Shown in pieces: positions 47,558-59,431 of a stretch of 64,000 nt of DNA. Position 1 is the first letter of the stretch; each line of letters opens with the position of its first letter. Below the pieces are notes generated by a model. That model saw only the letters and a list, made by a program, of their open reading frames with translations, did no database searches and was not told where the DNA came from. Source of the stretch: Proteles cristata cristata (lineage: Eukaryota > Chordata > Mammalia > Carnivora > Hyaenidae); contig JAESUZ010000982.1 of NCBI GenBank assembly GCA_017311185.1, forward strand, positions 248,001 to 312,000. Reading direction: 5' to 3'. A program made the translations under genes and the position numbers.

Positions 47558-47598
47558 ATCACTTCCTGTTTCAATTTGCTTCAAGAATGGAACTGGGT

Positions 47599-47859
47599 GC
47601 TGCTATGAACATTGGGGTACATGTGCTCCTATGCATCAGCATTTCTGTATCCCTTGGGTAAATTCCTAGCAGTGCTATTGCTGGGTCATACGGAGAGAGG
47701 CAAACCATGAGAGACTCTTGAATGCTGACAAAAACTTAGGACTGATGGATGTGGGGGGTAGGGGGGATGGGCATGGAGGAGGGCACTTGTGGGGATGAGC
47801 ACTGGGTGTTATGTGGAAACTAATTTGACAATAAACTATTTGTAAACAAAAAAAATATA
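47599..47859 (+). mobile_element. Short 5'-inverted (twin-primed) L1 insertion
   Basis: The left part, 47599 to about 47691, is L1 ORF2 in reverse (gctgctatgaacattggggt, cagtgctattgctgggtcat), the same segment as 11359-11450. The right part, about 47692-47859, is the L1 3' UTR in forward orientation (gagagaggcaaaccatgaga, gatgagcactgggtgttatg) with an A-rich tail. TSD aagaatggaactgggt (47583-47598) versus aagaatggaattgggt (47860-47875), one mismatch. One TSD around opposed halves is the hallmark of twin priming. Confidence 0.93.
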
Positions 47860-47875
47860 AAGAATGGAATTGGGT

Positions 47876-50309
47876 AACTTGCGTTTGAAATCTATGAACT
47901 CAGAGTCAACTCAAGTAACGGAATTCAACCTTATTTTATGTTCTCTTTTATCATTTGATAAAGGTCAAAGTATAAACCAGAAATAACCAGTGGAGGAAAT
48001 GCCTGCCTTATCATGCATGTGGTTCGCAAATAGTTCTGTGTCTTGTTAATGACCCTCTGCTCATTATAGAATCAGTAATGTCAGTCTTTCTGGTGACATC
48101 TGCTGATTGTTTTTTACTTTTCCCCATTTTTCTTTTCTTCTTTTTTCTTTTTCTTTTGGTGTGGAAATGTTGGCATCATGTAAGTTTAGTACAAACCTGA
48201 CTTACTCAGTTATAATTTCAGCACACTTGGTGGTGATAGCAATATATTTTTCCTCTCTGGATGTATGAACAAATATATTTTGTATGAAGTTCCACCCCTC
48301 CTTTCCTTACTACTTATGTTTGGAAATTATTTCAAAAGTCTTTATCATGAAAAGTGATTTATAAATATATTCTAAAGAATTGCATTTTCCCAGGAATCTC
48401 ACTAGAGGCAGAAATGTTATGGTTAAAATTCAGAACAATGCTTTATTTAGCATTGTAACTTTTCAGAGAATAGCATAAATTTGATTTCTTTGCGTTTCTC
48501 TATGAGGTAGCCATTTTTACAGCTGTCACAAAATTAGATTTAAATTCAGGATAGGGAAGTTATATATTCAGAGAGCTGTGCTTATAATACATATCTCGTT
48601 CTCTGAAAATTTAACTACCTCTGCATTTTGAGCATCTATTTCTGAAATGCTGAACACAAACTTAGAAAGCATTTGAAATGCACCAGTGTGTTCTTCATTT
48701 CCATCAATTTCTAATGTATTTAGTGTAAAGTTTTTGAAAAAAATACATCTAAGGACCTTAAAGTATTAACAACATATAAAGCTGTTTAAAAGTTAATTAT
48801 TTTTGCATAAGTAAGCTGTATCATATGAAAACTGTGTCACACTGTAGCAAGATAATTTCCCAGATTTTTATTTACCTTTGAAGAAATAGAAAAGATTTTT
48901 TGAAATGACAACAACTGTGAAGGTTTTAAGATTTTGCCTTTCTTGAAAGCTGACAATTTAGACTGCTAGTGTCATATACACTGGCAAAAGACAAAAGTTT
49001 CCTGAGTCAGAGACCAAGATCTTTATTAATCAAAGCACAGTAAACACCATGAGCTTCATATTCATAGATAAATCACTTTTCCTTGCATGAATTATCTTCT
49101 GAGTACCACAAGGCAATGTGAAACAGTATAGGAAGGTACTGTATATACAGTGAGTTTGTGTCACAGGTGAGGAACCCCAAATTTAGGAAATCTCAATATA
49201 TAAATGCAGATTTCTAGCAAACCTGTTCAACATTTTCCCCCAAAGAGACACAGTATTTTTATTATCTTTGTCAGGAAGTCTCCCCTCTGTTCTTGAGAGA
49301 GACACTATCTATCTTCCAGTGCTCTTTGTTATACAAACATCCTTATAAAGATGGCCTAAAACCATCTTAACTTTGTGGCCAGCCATGTTGGAGTCAAAGA
49401 AGATAAAAGAGGAAGGAAATAGAGAGCATTGACCTTGTCTGTATTTCAAATTTGATATCTTGCTCATCACAGAATCTTTACATTAATTTTTATATTTTAA
49501 ATATTGAATTATATTTTTCTTGATTACTGAGTTTTTGGTACCTGAGATTAGTGTCTAACTTACCTGTCCTTAGTTCTTTAAAAGCTGATACAAAATTTCA
49601 GAATAATCTATTTCATATACTCTAACAAACACAAACTAACTTTATTGCTCATTTTTGTTTTAGAAAACATCTAATAGATACCATTAGATTCGGTCCAAAA
49701 TGTATATTTGTGCCAAGACCCAAATACATTCTTCCCCAAGATCTACTACTTTCTTTTTCTTTTAAGTATTGAATTTCAGTATTTTGGTGCTCGCCCAAAG
49801 ACTATAATCACAGATATTTTCAGATTGTATACTACTTTGTGTAATTCTTATCTAACCTGTTAATTCTTATATTTAAGAAGCTTGTGAAGATTTAAAAAAT
49901 ATAAAAAGTCTTAAAATCCTTTAAAAAATTTCTAGATAGATCATTTTGTAAATCAGAATTCATATAAGGGACTCTAAAAAATGTGATAAAAGTCAGCTGG
50001 TATTGATGGTTCTGAGATGTTTCCAGTCTTTTAATGGGTAAAATGTAAGTGGTGCACAAATGCCTAAGTCACTAGAGAATACATGAGCTATAGACTAAGC
50101 CATTTACATGGACTTTAGGACTTCTAAGTATTCTCTTATTTCAATAATATAGTTTGATATTTCTCCAAAACTCCTAATAGTGGCCTTAAGAAATCCACAT
50201 GCCTGGGAGTTAAACATATGCCTTTATTGAAAAGGTAGGCAGTAACCAAGACAGAGATGAACATTCTTATAAACTTCCTTATTTTTTAATAGCATAAAAA
50301 ATGATTTTC
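47876..50309. other. Unique intron, no feature recognised
   Basis: A pyrimidine-rich tract lies near 48118-48160. Otherwise ordinary AT-rich DNA. Confidence 0.4.
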
Positions 50310-51243
50310 CTTAACCTAATTTGTATCATAGTAAAATATACATAACATAAAATTTATCATCTTAACCGTTTTCAGCATACAGTTCAGTGGTTTAATTGCA
50401 TGTATTTTGTCATGCAGCCATCACTACCATCCATTTCCAGAACTCTCTTTATCTTGCAAAACTGAAACCTTCTATCCATAAATAGTAACTCCCTATTCTC
50501 TCCTCCACTACAGCCACTGACAACCACACGACACTTTTTTTCTTTGAATTTGGCTACTCTAGGTACCTCAGATGAGTGGAGTCATACAGGATTTGTCTTT
50601 TTGTGGCTTGACAATTTCACTTAGCATAATGTTCTCAAGGTTCATTCCTATTGTACCATAGGTGAAAATCTCCTTTCTTTTTTTAAGGTTGAATAATGTT
50701 CTGTTGTATGTGTTTATAACACATTTTGCTTTCCATTAATGTGTGGATGGACATTTGGGTTGCTTCTGTTTTAGCTATTTTGAATAATATATTTTTAATG
50801 TTTATTTATTTTGAGAGAGAGAATGCATACATGTGCACAAGTGGGAGAGAAGCAGAAAGAGTGAGAGAGAGAGAATCCCAAGCAGGCTTTAAGTTGTCAG
50901 CATAGAGCCCAACAAGAGGCTTGAATTAATGAACTGTGAGATTATGATTTGAGCTGCAATCAAACTTGGACACAACTGACTGAGCCACCCAATGCCCCAC
51001 TACTGTGAATTATATCACCATGAACATGGATGTATAAATATATCCATGAGATCCTGTTTTAAACTCTTTTGGGTGTATACCAGTAGTTGAATTGCTGGAT
51101 CAAATGGTAATTTTAGGTTTAATTTTCTTAGGAGCCACCATATTATTTACTTAAGTGGCTGCACCATTTTATATTCCCACCAAGAGTGCGCATGGACTCC
51201 AATTTCTCGACATCATCTTCAAAACTTATTATTTTTTTTTAGT
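50310..51243 (-). repeat. Ancient L1 (L1M-type) 3' remnant, split by a SINE
   Basis: The + strand reads gtaaaatatacataacataa, atttatcatcttaaccgttt, tcatgcagccatcactacca and ttggctactctaggtacctc. After the SINE it resumes with actcttttgggtgtatacca and attgctggatcaaatggtaa. This is the reversed 3' region and ORF2 end of an old L1. No open frame survives. Confidence 0.85.
50791..50999 (-). mobile_element. Carnivore SINE, old subfamily, inside the ancient L1
   Basis: Reverse orientation: ttttaatgtttatttatttt, gagagagagaatgcatacat, gagaatcccaagcaggcttt, ttatgatttgagctgcaatc and caactgactgagccacccaa. TSD ctattttgaataatat (50775-50790) versus ctactgtgaattatat (51000-51015), with mismatches. Confidence 0.92.
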
Positions 51244-51720
51244 AGCCATCCTAATGACTGGGAGGTGGCCCCTTAACCCTATTTTTATAAGACCAAAATA
51301 CAATACACTCAAACCACTATTCTTTTTCTACCATCCTTTATAATAATGTAACCCTTTGTTAAGGGCAGATGCTGTGAAAGTACAGTAATGAAAAGAGAAA
51401 ATCTACATAGGTATGACAATTTATTCACTTTTCTCGTATGCTAGAACTGGAGGTAGAACTATAGAACAAACAACCATAGTTTCTACCATCATCAAGAGAA
51501 TAGCCGACTGAAGAAAATAGATACCTGCAAATAATCACCCAAAAATTAAATAAGTACAAAATATGATGGGTGCTATAATGAGAGAAGCTTATAAAAAGGG
51601 GGAAATACCATTTCCAAACTGTTGTTTGGAAAAAAATTAAATTCCTTCATATGACTATAGCTTATGCAGAGATACTACAATTGTATCTAATTATACTTAC
51701 AATATATTTATATTTGTATA

Positions 51721-51745
51721 ATTCAGGTTCCCTGGGAACCTGAAT
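51721..51745. repeat. 25-bp near-perfect palindrome
   Basis: attcaggttccc and gggaacctgaat are exact reverse complements of 12 bp with one base (T) between. It lies in unique AT-rich intron and is not part of a recognised repeat. Confidence 0.9.
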
Positions 51746-54700
51746 ATATAGATAATCAATACAGGTCATTTATAAGGTTAATAGAGTAATTTTCTTTCCT
51801 AGCAATTTTGCTTTTCCTTTATAATCTAAACGCTTTTTGGGCTGCCAAGTTAAAAAATGCTTACTGTTGGCTTGCCGCCAGTTGTAAAGTACTTAATGAT
51901 GGGAAACACAAGAAAAAAAAAGTAGATATGTGACCGTCCATAACTGTGATTCTCTAACCCTTGATTCCAGGAAAAGAAGGAATCTTTCAGAACCCATCAT
52001 AGAAAACCACAAAAGCTGAGAGGCTTCATATACCCACCTCCCAAAAATTCTTATTGCCAACATCTCTTCTATCACTGGAAAACTGAGAGGTCTGAAGTTG
52101 TTAATGTAAGCAACATACTGAACGTATCTGTCTTAAGCTTTCTACCACACATGATAGAGCCATGCTAATAAGGCAGAATTAACATGGTGTTAGTTATGCC
52201 TTTTTTCAACATAAGTAAACAGTTTGTTTCCTTTCCAAAATTATAATAGTCTCAGGTTTGCCCATTTAGAACCACTTTCAAACATAAATATTAACAATAT
52301 ACAGAATCTTCTTTTCTAATTCTATTTCCACCTCAATTCCCCCACCCCCTTTCATACCTTGTGAGCTTTTCCCTAAATACTTGACTCTCTCGTTTTGCCC
52401 CAAGGATGATATGTTAAAATCCCCAGAAATTTTGAACTTTCTACATTCAACCAGAGTTTATACTGTTTAAATTTATAATGTCATTCTTCCTCTGCTTCAT
52501 AGACAGAAGTGCCATGAATGCATACAATAATTAACTTCACAAAAACAAAAAAGTAGAGGCCAAGAAAATGAAGGAATGTTTAATGAGCTTCTGCTTCTAT
52601 GTCAAGCACTGTGCTTGATGAGGCTCATCAACTGGAACTTTGTAGCTGCTCTCTGAGGTAGGCATTGTCATCTCATTGGAAATGGAGAAATTATGGAATG
52701 GCTCCTTAATCAAGTCCTAACAGAGTTGTTGATTGGGCATTTTTCTACGAGATATTTAAGTTAGGATATTTTCTGGTTGCCCTATCATTAAAGGAAGTCT
52801 CCCCACTCTAGTAATGTCTTTCACTTTTACTTATTGCTCTACCAGTAATTATTAGATTTGTCTTCTTACATTGTTTAATTGCAGCCTTACTCAATTTCAG
52901 GCAAAATCTTAGAAGGTAGTTCATCATCCTTCATTTTCATTATTCTCTTCACCCTCAGGCATCAAACTAATTTACTTGTTCAAAGGAAATGTTTACCTCT
53001 AGCTTTCTGAAGAAAGTACCCCCATCTTTAGGGCACAAGAGAGACACATTTATATTTCAGTCCACATGTGAAGTGATTAGGAACTACACTAGGTGTGGTA
53101 AGAGTGGGAATAAAAAAGAAGAGTGTGACAGATCTTGCACAGAGATCCCTCTATTGAGGGAGAAGAGCAGATAGTACATGCCATTTTATCATGCTTTATC
53201 TCTTTTCATGCTTACACCAAAGTTTTGAAGTAGGTTTTGTGATATTCAGCACCTTCCCTTTATCCACTCCATATACCATTAACCTCTTCATTTTGCAGCA
53301 ACTGCACAATGGGTTTACTTTCGTTATTCATTTATATTGCCCTGCATTCACATTTATTTACATAGATAGCCCCACTGTAAGGTTTTAAGTTCCCTAAGAT
53401 TGTGTTCTGTGTGTTCAGGATTTATCCCATAGTAGTCACTCAATAAATATTTATTGAGTTAAAATGAGTTTCAGAGATTAAAAGAAACCGTTTTGCAAGG
53501 AATTTTGCAAAGAATGCTTGTCAGGGATAGTGCTGAGCTGTGGACCTAGGTCTTCTTTTCATTTCACACTTTCGTAATTCCAATTTGGATGTTGTCTATT
53601 TTGCTTTAAAATTTCGGTGACCAAAAGTTTAATGGTGTTCTCAAAGTTTCCTCTTAGTCACATTCAGATGTCCTGTCCATAATTACCACTTTTAAACTGT
53701 TTTAGTTTCTAATTTTTCAATTCCTTAAATAATTTTCCTCCTAGAAACATTGTCACTTCTTTATACATAAAATTTGCTTTGTTTGGAATTTTAAATTTTA
53801 CATGAACTCAGATCAAAATTAAAAAAAAAACATGAGAAATTTGCAGAGAAGGGTATGCTTTAAATAAGAGCACTAAATTTACTTTTATTGGGATGTAGTT
53901 TATCTTTATTGAAATTTATGGATATTTCAGAATAGAATAAGAGTAATAACTGACTCATGCACTGGATAGGCTCTTTTCCTCTACTGAAATCACAGGCTTA
54001 ACTGAGTTTTTGTAAATCATCTATTTGGTATTTATGAACCTAAGCAATCTTGAAAACTAAATGACACACATTTCCACTTTTAATCAGTTTTGGTTTCTAA
54101 TTTTTCGATTCCTCGGAGCCAATAGGAGGATGTAGGAGGAAGTAAAAAGAGGAAGGCTGTGATCACTCAGTCTGAGAGCCATTATTTGAGCAGTACTGAC
54201 ATATAACTACTCTCATCCCAGTTTTGAACATTCTAGTAACTGTAAACTCACAAATTCAATGACAGGTCTTTCCCTGTTTGGACAATTCTAAATAGAAGCC
54301 TTCTGTTATGTTGAACTGAAATACTCATAACTTCCATCTAGTGATTCATGTTGTTGCATTTGGTGCCAAACAAAATAAGTGTCATTTTTTAATACGACAG
54401 ATGAAGGCTTTTCAAATATTAGAAAACATTTATCATAATTTCAGTGCCCATTACCAAATCGTTTCTTCTCCAGAGTAATCATTGTTTGTTCTCTTAATTA
54501 TTCTTCTTGAAATAATCATGAGTCTTGGCATATTCCTTTGTATGTATTAATTTCTTACTTAGGAGGTGAGATTCAGCCAAAAGAATGTAAGTCAAGCTGC
54601 AAACGCAGTGAGTGAAGCAAAGAGAACTTTTCTAACTAGATGAAATATATATTCCAAAGTCCAATCGAGAGGGGAAAATTCACAAAATAAAGTAGGAAAG

Positions 54701-54820
54701 ATTTTCAAGACTAACTTTAGGCCCATTCCTTAAATTTATATTGTCACTGTTATTATTTGTAGCGTTGGTGCAGAGGATTGAATTAATCACGTTTATTATT
54801 CCTGGAACAGTTATCAGAAT
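51746..54820. other. Intron with a MIR-like scrap at 52580-52740 and a possible L2/MIR end at 53385-53460
   Basis: The 52580-52740 block (atgtcaagcactgtgcttga, tctctgaggtaggcattgtc) fits a reversed MIR. The end at about 53385-53460 (actcaataaatatttattga) fits an L2 or MIR 3' end. The rest is unassigned. Confidence 0.5.
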
Positions 54821-54824
54821 TCAT

Positions 54825-55518
54825 TGCAAGACTGCAAGACCCCTGTCTTGTCCAGATGCGGGTATTTTTATATGAATATGTCAAGTGAATTCTCTCTTGT
54901 CTTCATTTGGTCTTCATGCATCTCTCCACATAAGGAACTGCTCAAATGTGTATGTTACAGCCTTTATTTTTGTGTCCTTATAAAGTATAAAGCATTATTT
55001 TGTGTTTCTATGTCTTTAAAACTTACTTCACTCAGCAGTAGGATTTTAAAATTTGTTCAAAACTCTCAACTTGGCTACACATAAAACATATTGAATCCCC
55101 ATGCCCCTCCAGATCAACTGGATAGGAATCTTTGAGGATAAGGCCAGAACAGAAATATTTCTTTTTCAAAAGCTCTTTAGGTATTTCTACTACCATACTG
55201 TGTGGTTTCACATAGTGTTAATCCACTGTAGTACCACTGCTAGATACCTAGACTGCCTCCAACTCCCTGCTACCACAAAATGCCCTGTGATAACCATGTT
55301 AACGTAGAACTCTAAGCTCTCCTAAATAAAAAATACTCTGGGCATGCACTCAGAAGTATAACTGCTGGGTCATTAGTAAAGATAGCATTCTTGATTTGAC
55401 TAGTTATATCTAAGCTGTTCTCCAGAATAGCCATATCTATTTATATTCCCACTAGTAATATATAGAAGTTCCTGGTATATCTTGTCAGAGGCTGGCAAAA
55501 TAAAAATTTCTAGTATTG
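54825..55518 (-). repeat. Probable ancient L1 remnant
   Basis: The + strand right part (ctcagaagtataactgctgg, ttctccagaatagccatatc, atttatattcccactagtaa) fits a heavily mutated reversed L1 ORF2 end. The left part (acttacttcactcagcagta) fits the same element. The middle is unclear. Confidence 0.55.
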
Positions 55519-55690
55519 AGGTGCCTGGGTGTCTCAATTAATTGAGTGTACAACTCTTGATTTTGGCTCAGGTCTGGATCTCATAGTTTGTGGGATTGAG
55601 CCCTGTGTTGGGCTGCATGCTGACAATGCAGAACCTGTTTGGGATTCTTTCTCCTTCCTCTCTCTTTCTCTGCTACTCCTCTGCCCATGT

Positions 55691-55723
<33 letters not shown>

Positions 55724-55782
55724 GTCTTTCTCCCTCCCTCCCTCCCTCCCCCCCCTTTCAAAAATAAACAAAAAAATCTTTA
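55519..55782 (+). mobile_element. Carnivore SINE, old subfamily, long pyrimidine tract
   Basis: Head aggtgcctgggtgtctcaat, gattttggctcaggtctgga, gttgggctgcatgctgacaa, (TC)n at about 55691-55720, then CCCT repeats and a C run, and A-rich tail. TSD about 55503-55518 versus 55783-55798 (aaaatttctagtattg and aaaacttctggtactt). Open frames on both strands here are products of the repeat. Confidence 0.92.
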
Positions 55783-55798
55783 AAAACTTCTGGTACTT

Positions 55799-56883
55799 TG
55801 TAGAGAGGCTAAGCATTTTCTCATAGCCATACAGTGAGATAATGGCAGAAACAAAATTCCATTGACTCTAAACTACCGATTTGTCACCATATAAAAGTAT
55901 TTGTATATAACATAGTTTCTTTGTTTGATTCTGTTGTTGATCTTCTGTCAAATTAATATGTCAGTTATAAAACTGACCAAATTCTTCTGAACCTATGAGA
56001 AACTTCTGCTAATATTTCCATACGTTAAGATCAAGCAAATGTGTTCTCTTCAACTTTGTATATCCTGCTATTTTATATTGTATCACTACTAATGTTTCAT
56101 TGGACACGTTATATATTATATATGTTTTTTCTGTATTTTGGCTTGAAATGTAATGATTGCCCCAAACAGTTTCCACCGGCTTTACAAAAAGACCTTAGCA
56201 CAGTCTTTAAATTGAGAAGGAAATGGTGAAGAAAGACATGTAAAAATAAACATTATATAAGATGGCTAGAGAATAGATAAAAATGTTTCCTGTACAAGGA
56301 GTTTCTCTGGCTTGACCTTGCCTAAAGCAGAGAAATGGTTGTGGGATTATGTTAGTGATGTACAGAGCATGGGATAAGTTTTGAGCCCGCTATGTTAAGT
56401 TTTTCACTACAACTATTAGGTATTTTCCAAAGTTAAAACTTGATTTGCTTTACTATGATTCCTAACATTTTAGTCTAAATAATTACTTAATTATTGATTT
56501 ATGGGAAATTATTTGGTCTCTCAAAAGAGATATTTTAAGGTTCTAAATATCATGAAATATATTTTTATGAAGCCCCTATATTTCCTCCTCACTTCTTACT
56601 TCTTTTGAATTTTGCTATACATTGTGGTCATCACATAATTGATAGTAATTGAGGGAGCTAGCATTGTTGTCATAAATGCATATATAAAAGTAGTAGAAAT
56701 ATGCCAGTTCTTAACTTTTCCCAACAGTTCTTTACTTTTTATGATCTGATCTGTTCTGTCCCAACATGTAAATATTAATATATGGTATCTTCATCATATG
56801 AAGTCCAACAGTAATCAAGAGAGACTAAATATGCCTCCCTCAACAGTTTAAAGGTAAAAAGTACAAGACTCTCCAATTCCCAT
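55799..56883. other. Unique AT-rich intron, no feature recognised
   Basis: No repeat signature or open frame of interest was recognised. Confidence 0.4.
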
Positions 56884-57440
56884 ATTCATTTTCTCCTACT
56901 GCATAACAAGACACTACAAACTAATAACTTTAAAGACAACAAAGTTTTTTCTCATGATTTCTGTGGGTCAGGAATCTGGGCGTAGGTTTGCTGGATTCTC
57001 TGCTCAGAGTCACATCAGGCTGAAATAATTGCTGTCAGGGCTGCAGTTTCTTTTTCCAAGCTCACCAGTGGTTGTCAGAATTTAGTTCCTTGGAGGTTAG
57101 GCCTGAGGTTCTCAAATCCTAGAGGCTGCCTGCCCCTCTCTGCCATGTGGCACTCTCTTCAACACGGCAGTTTGCTTTTTCATGGTCAATAGGACAGCAT
57201 CTGCTGCTTTTATGCTGTCCATCTCTTCTAATAGCTCAGATGATTAGATCAGGCACACCGAGGATGCTGTCCTCTTTGAGAAGCCTGAAATCAACAAGCT
57301 AGGAGCTGTATAATTACATCCATAAAATGCTTTTGCCCTAGAACACAAAATAATCACAAAGTGATCCCATCATACTCTACATTTACAAGCTCTACCTACA
57401 CTCAAGGGGAGGGGATTATACAGGAAGTGTACAAACCTGT
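56884..57440. repeat. Ancient interspersed repeat, class not assigned
   Basis: The blocks ctactgcataacaagacact, tgatttctgtgggtcaggaa, gtttgctggattctctgctc, ttagttccttggaggttagg and acactcaaggggaggggatt follow the order of a mammal-wide repeat consensus that I recognise but cannot name with certainty. No gene is supported in it. Confidence 0.55.
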
Positions 57441-58099
57441 AGAATATTCTAAAAGAATGACCAACCTTTCTATCTTGTTATTGTCATAGCATGTGGCCTT
57501 TCATGGTGCTGCCATCACTAAACACTTGCTGGATGAATGAATGAATGAAAGAACCTCATCATAGCTAGGTAATTGCACCAGGATTTTCAGAGAATTAAAT
57601 GAAAATTGACCTATCTTTTAGGAAAGTAGCAATGTTCTACTAATGAGTTCTGAACCCAATCTAACTTTTTGGCTTAAGTTCTGTATTGATGGCACTTGTT
57701 ATTGGAACTTGATTTGGCTCACAGATGGCTCCACAGCTGTTACACCTTAGAGACACTAGGAGCCTTTGAGGGATAACATATGTGGAAACTCACATTATTT
57801 CCAAAGGAGTTTCCTGCTTCATAAATGGTTAAATTAGATCTTAGAGAACTTACATTTTCATTCTTTAGCTAAAAGTGGAGTCCAGGATTATACTGTGTAC
57901 AGTCACAGGATTTGAGCCAGGTTGATGTGCAATATGACTTTGGAAAATACTTAAATCATATATCTGGGAAAATCTATTTTGAGGCTTCAGAAAGAGAGGA
58001 ATTGCACACATTTCAAGGAAGTCAGAATAATGCTTGTTAGCTTTAAATGATAGATTTGAATTTGGTTAACACTTTCTTGTACAGTGATTTTGGATTTTT
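57441..58099. other. Intron, no feature recognised
   Basis: A short GAAT repeat lies at about 57534-57548. Otherwise unassigned DNA. Confidence 0.4.
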
Positions 58100-58121
58100 C
58101 TACATGCAGTGTAGTTTTTAA

Positions 58122-58332
58122 TTTTTTTTAATGTTTATATATTTTTGAAAGAGATAGACAGAGAGAGACTGTGAGCAGGAGAGGGTCAGAGAGAGAGGGA
58201 GACACAGAATCCCAACCAGACTCTAGGCTCTGAGCTGTCAGTACAGAGCCCAGCACGGGTTCAAATTCACAAACTGTGGGATCATGACCTGAGCCAGCTG
58301 GACGCCTAACCGACTTAGCCACCCAGACATCC
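58122..58332 (-). mobile_element. Carnivore SINE, intermediate age
   Basis: Reverse orientation: ttttttttaatgtttatata, gagagggagacacagaatcc, gactctaggctctgagctgt, gggatcatgacctgagccag and ctaaccgacttagccaccca. The flanks 58100-58121 and 58333-58354 are 22-bp near copies (shared cagtgt core) with four mismatches. Confidence 0.94.
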
Positions 58333-58354
58333 CTATGTGCAGTGTGATTTTTAA

Positions 58355-58933
58355 ACTGATTGCAAAACAGAGCTGTATTAACATGTAGCAAAGAAGCAGT
58401 GAAGGAAGACAATGAAAACTGAAAGGTGAGGATACAGACCACATGTTCTATATTACAAATTTGGCTGCAGCAACAGGGAAGAAGCAAACAATAGTCAAGA
58501 GGCTATGGAATAATAGTGAGCATTTTCCATGTTCCAGATATTGGGTATCATGTAAATAAAAATACAGAAAGTCATTTTTAAGGGATTACATATAGTGTAA
58601 AATTGGACTTTTACCTCTCTCTCATAAATTTCATGATTCAATTAAACTCTGAAAGTTAAACTATTCCTTGGAAGATTCTGAGTCTGTAAAATACACAGAT
58701 TTAGGATTTGTGCCATGCATCAGGAAGGATAATTGATTTATTTTAAATATTACATACATGGAGCCACTAATCATACCTACATAAATATTTAAAAAACTAT
58801 AGTAAACTAAATGCTAATGCATTGTATGAGAAATTAGTATTGACTTACCTTTAATTCTTTAAAAAATGCCACTATTTGGCACATGAAGAAAACAACAGAA
58901 TTATATGTTTGTTTTATAAACTGGGCATAAAGT
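58355..58933. other. Intron, no feature recognised
   Basis: Unassigned AT-rich DNA between SINEs. Confidence 0.4.
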
Positions 58934-59059
58934 AGCAGCACCTGAGGGGCTCAGTCTGTTAAGCGTCCAAGCTTTGGTTTCAGCTCATGTCATGATCTCG
59001 CAGTTTCATGACTTTAAGCCCCATGTTGAGTTCTGGGCTGGCAGCATGGAGCCTGCTTG

Positions 59060-59103
<44 letters not shown>

Positions 59104-59165
59104 CCTACCCCACTCATGCTGTCTCTGTCTCTAAATAAATAAATAAGTAAATAAATAAACTGAAG
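58934..59165 (+). mobile_element. Carnivore SINE, first of a head-to-tail pair
   Basis: Head gcagcacctgaggggctcag, gtttcagctcatgtcatgat, ctgggctggcagcatggagc, (TC)n at about 59065-59099 and an AAATAAATAAATAAGTAAAT tail that abuts the next copy. Confidence 0.92.
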
Positions 59166-59358
59166 AATGGCTCAGTGGATGGAACTTCTGACTTCAGCTC
59201 AGGTCATGATCTCATGGTCTGTGTATTCAAGCCCTGCATTGGGCTCTGTGCTGACAGCTCAGAGCCTGCAGCCAACCTGGGATTTTGTGTCTTCCTTTCT
59301 CACTCTGTGCCTCTCCTGCTCACACTCTGTCTCTGTCTCTAAAAAATAAATAAGCACT
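59166..59358 (+). mobile_element. Carnivore SINE, second of the pair, head shortened
   Basis: Starts within the tRNA-like head (aatggctcagtggatggaac), then ttcagctcaggtcatgatct, gctgacagctcagagcctgc, CT tract and AAATAAATAA tail. No separate TSD with the first copy, so insertion into its A-rich tail or a dimeric source are both possible. Confidence 0.9.
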
Positions 59359-59431
59359 AACATTTTTTTCTTAATTTAAAAAATGTGAGGTTAAGGTATA
59401 ATTCTGACAAGACTTCTAGACAAATTGAGCA

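Noticed and set aside
55529..55783. Paired open frames of 75-84 codons
   Set aside because: They are read-through of a SINE and its CT/CCCT tract, with low-complexity Ser/Leu or Arg/Glu strings.
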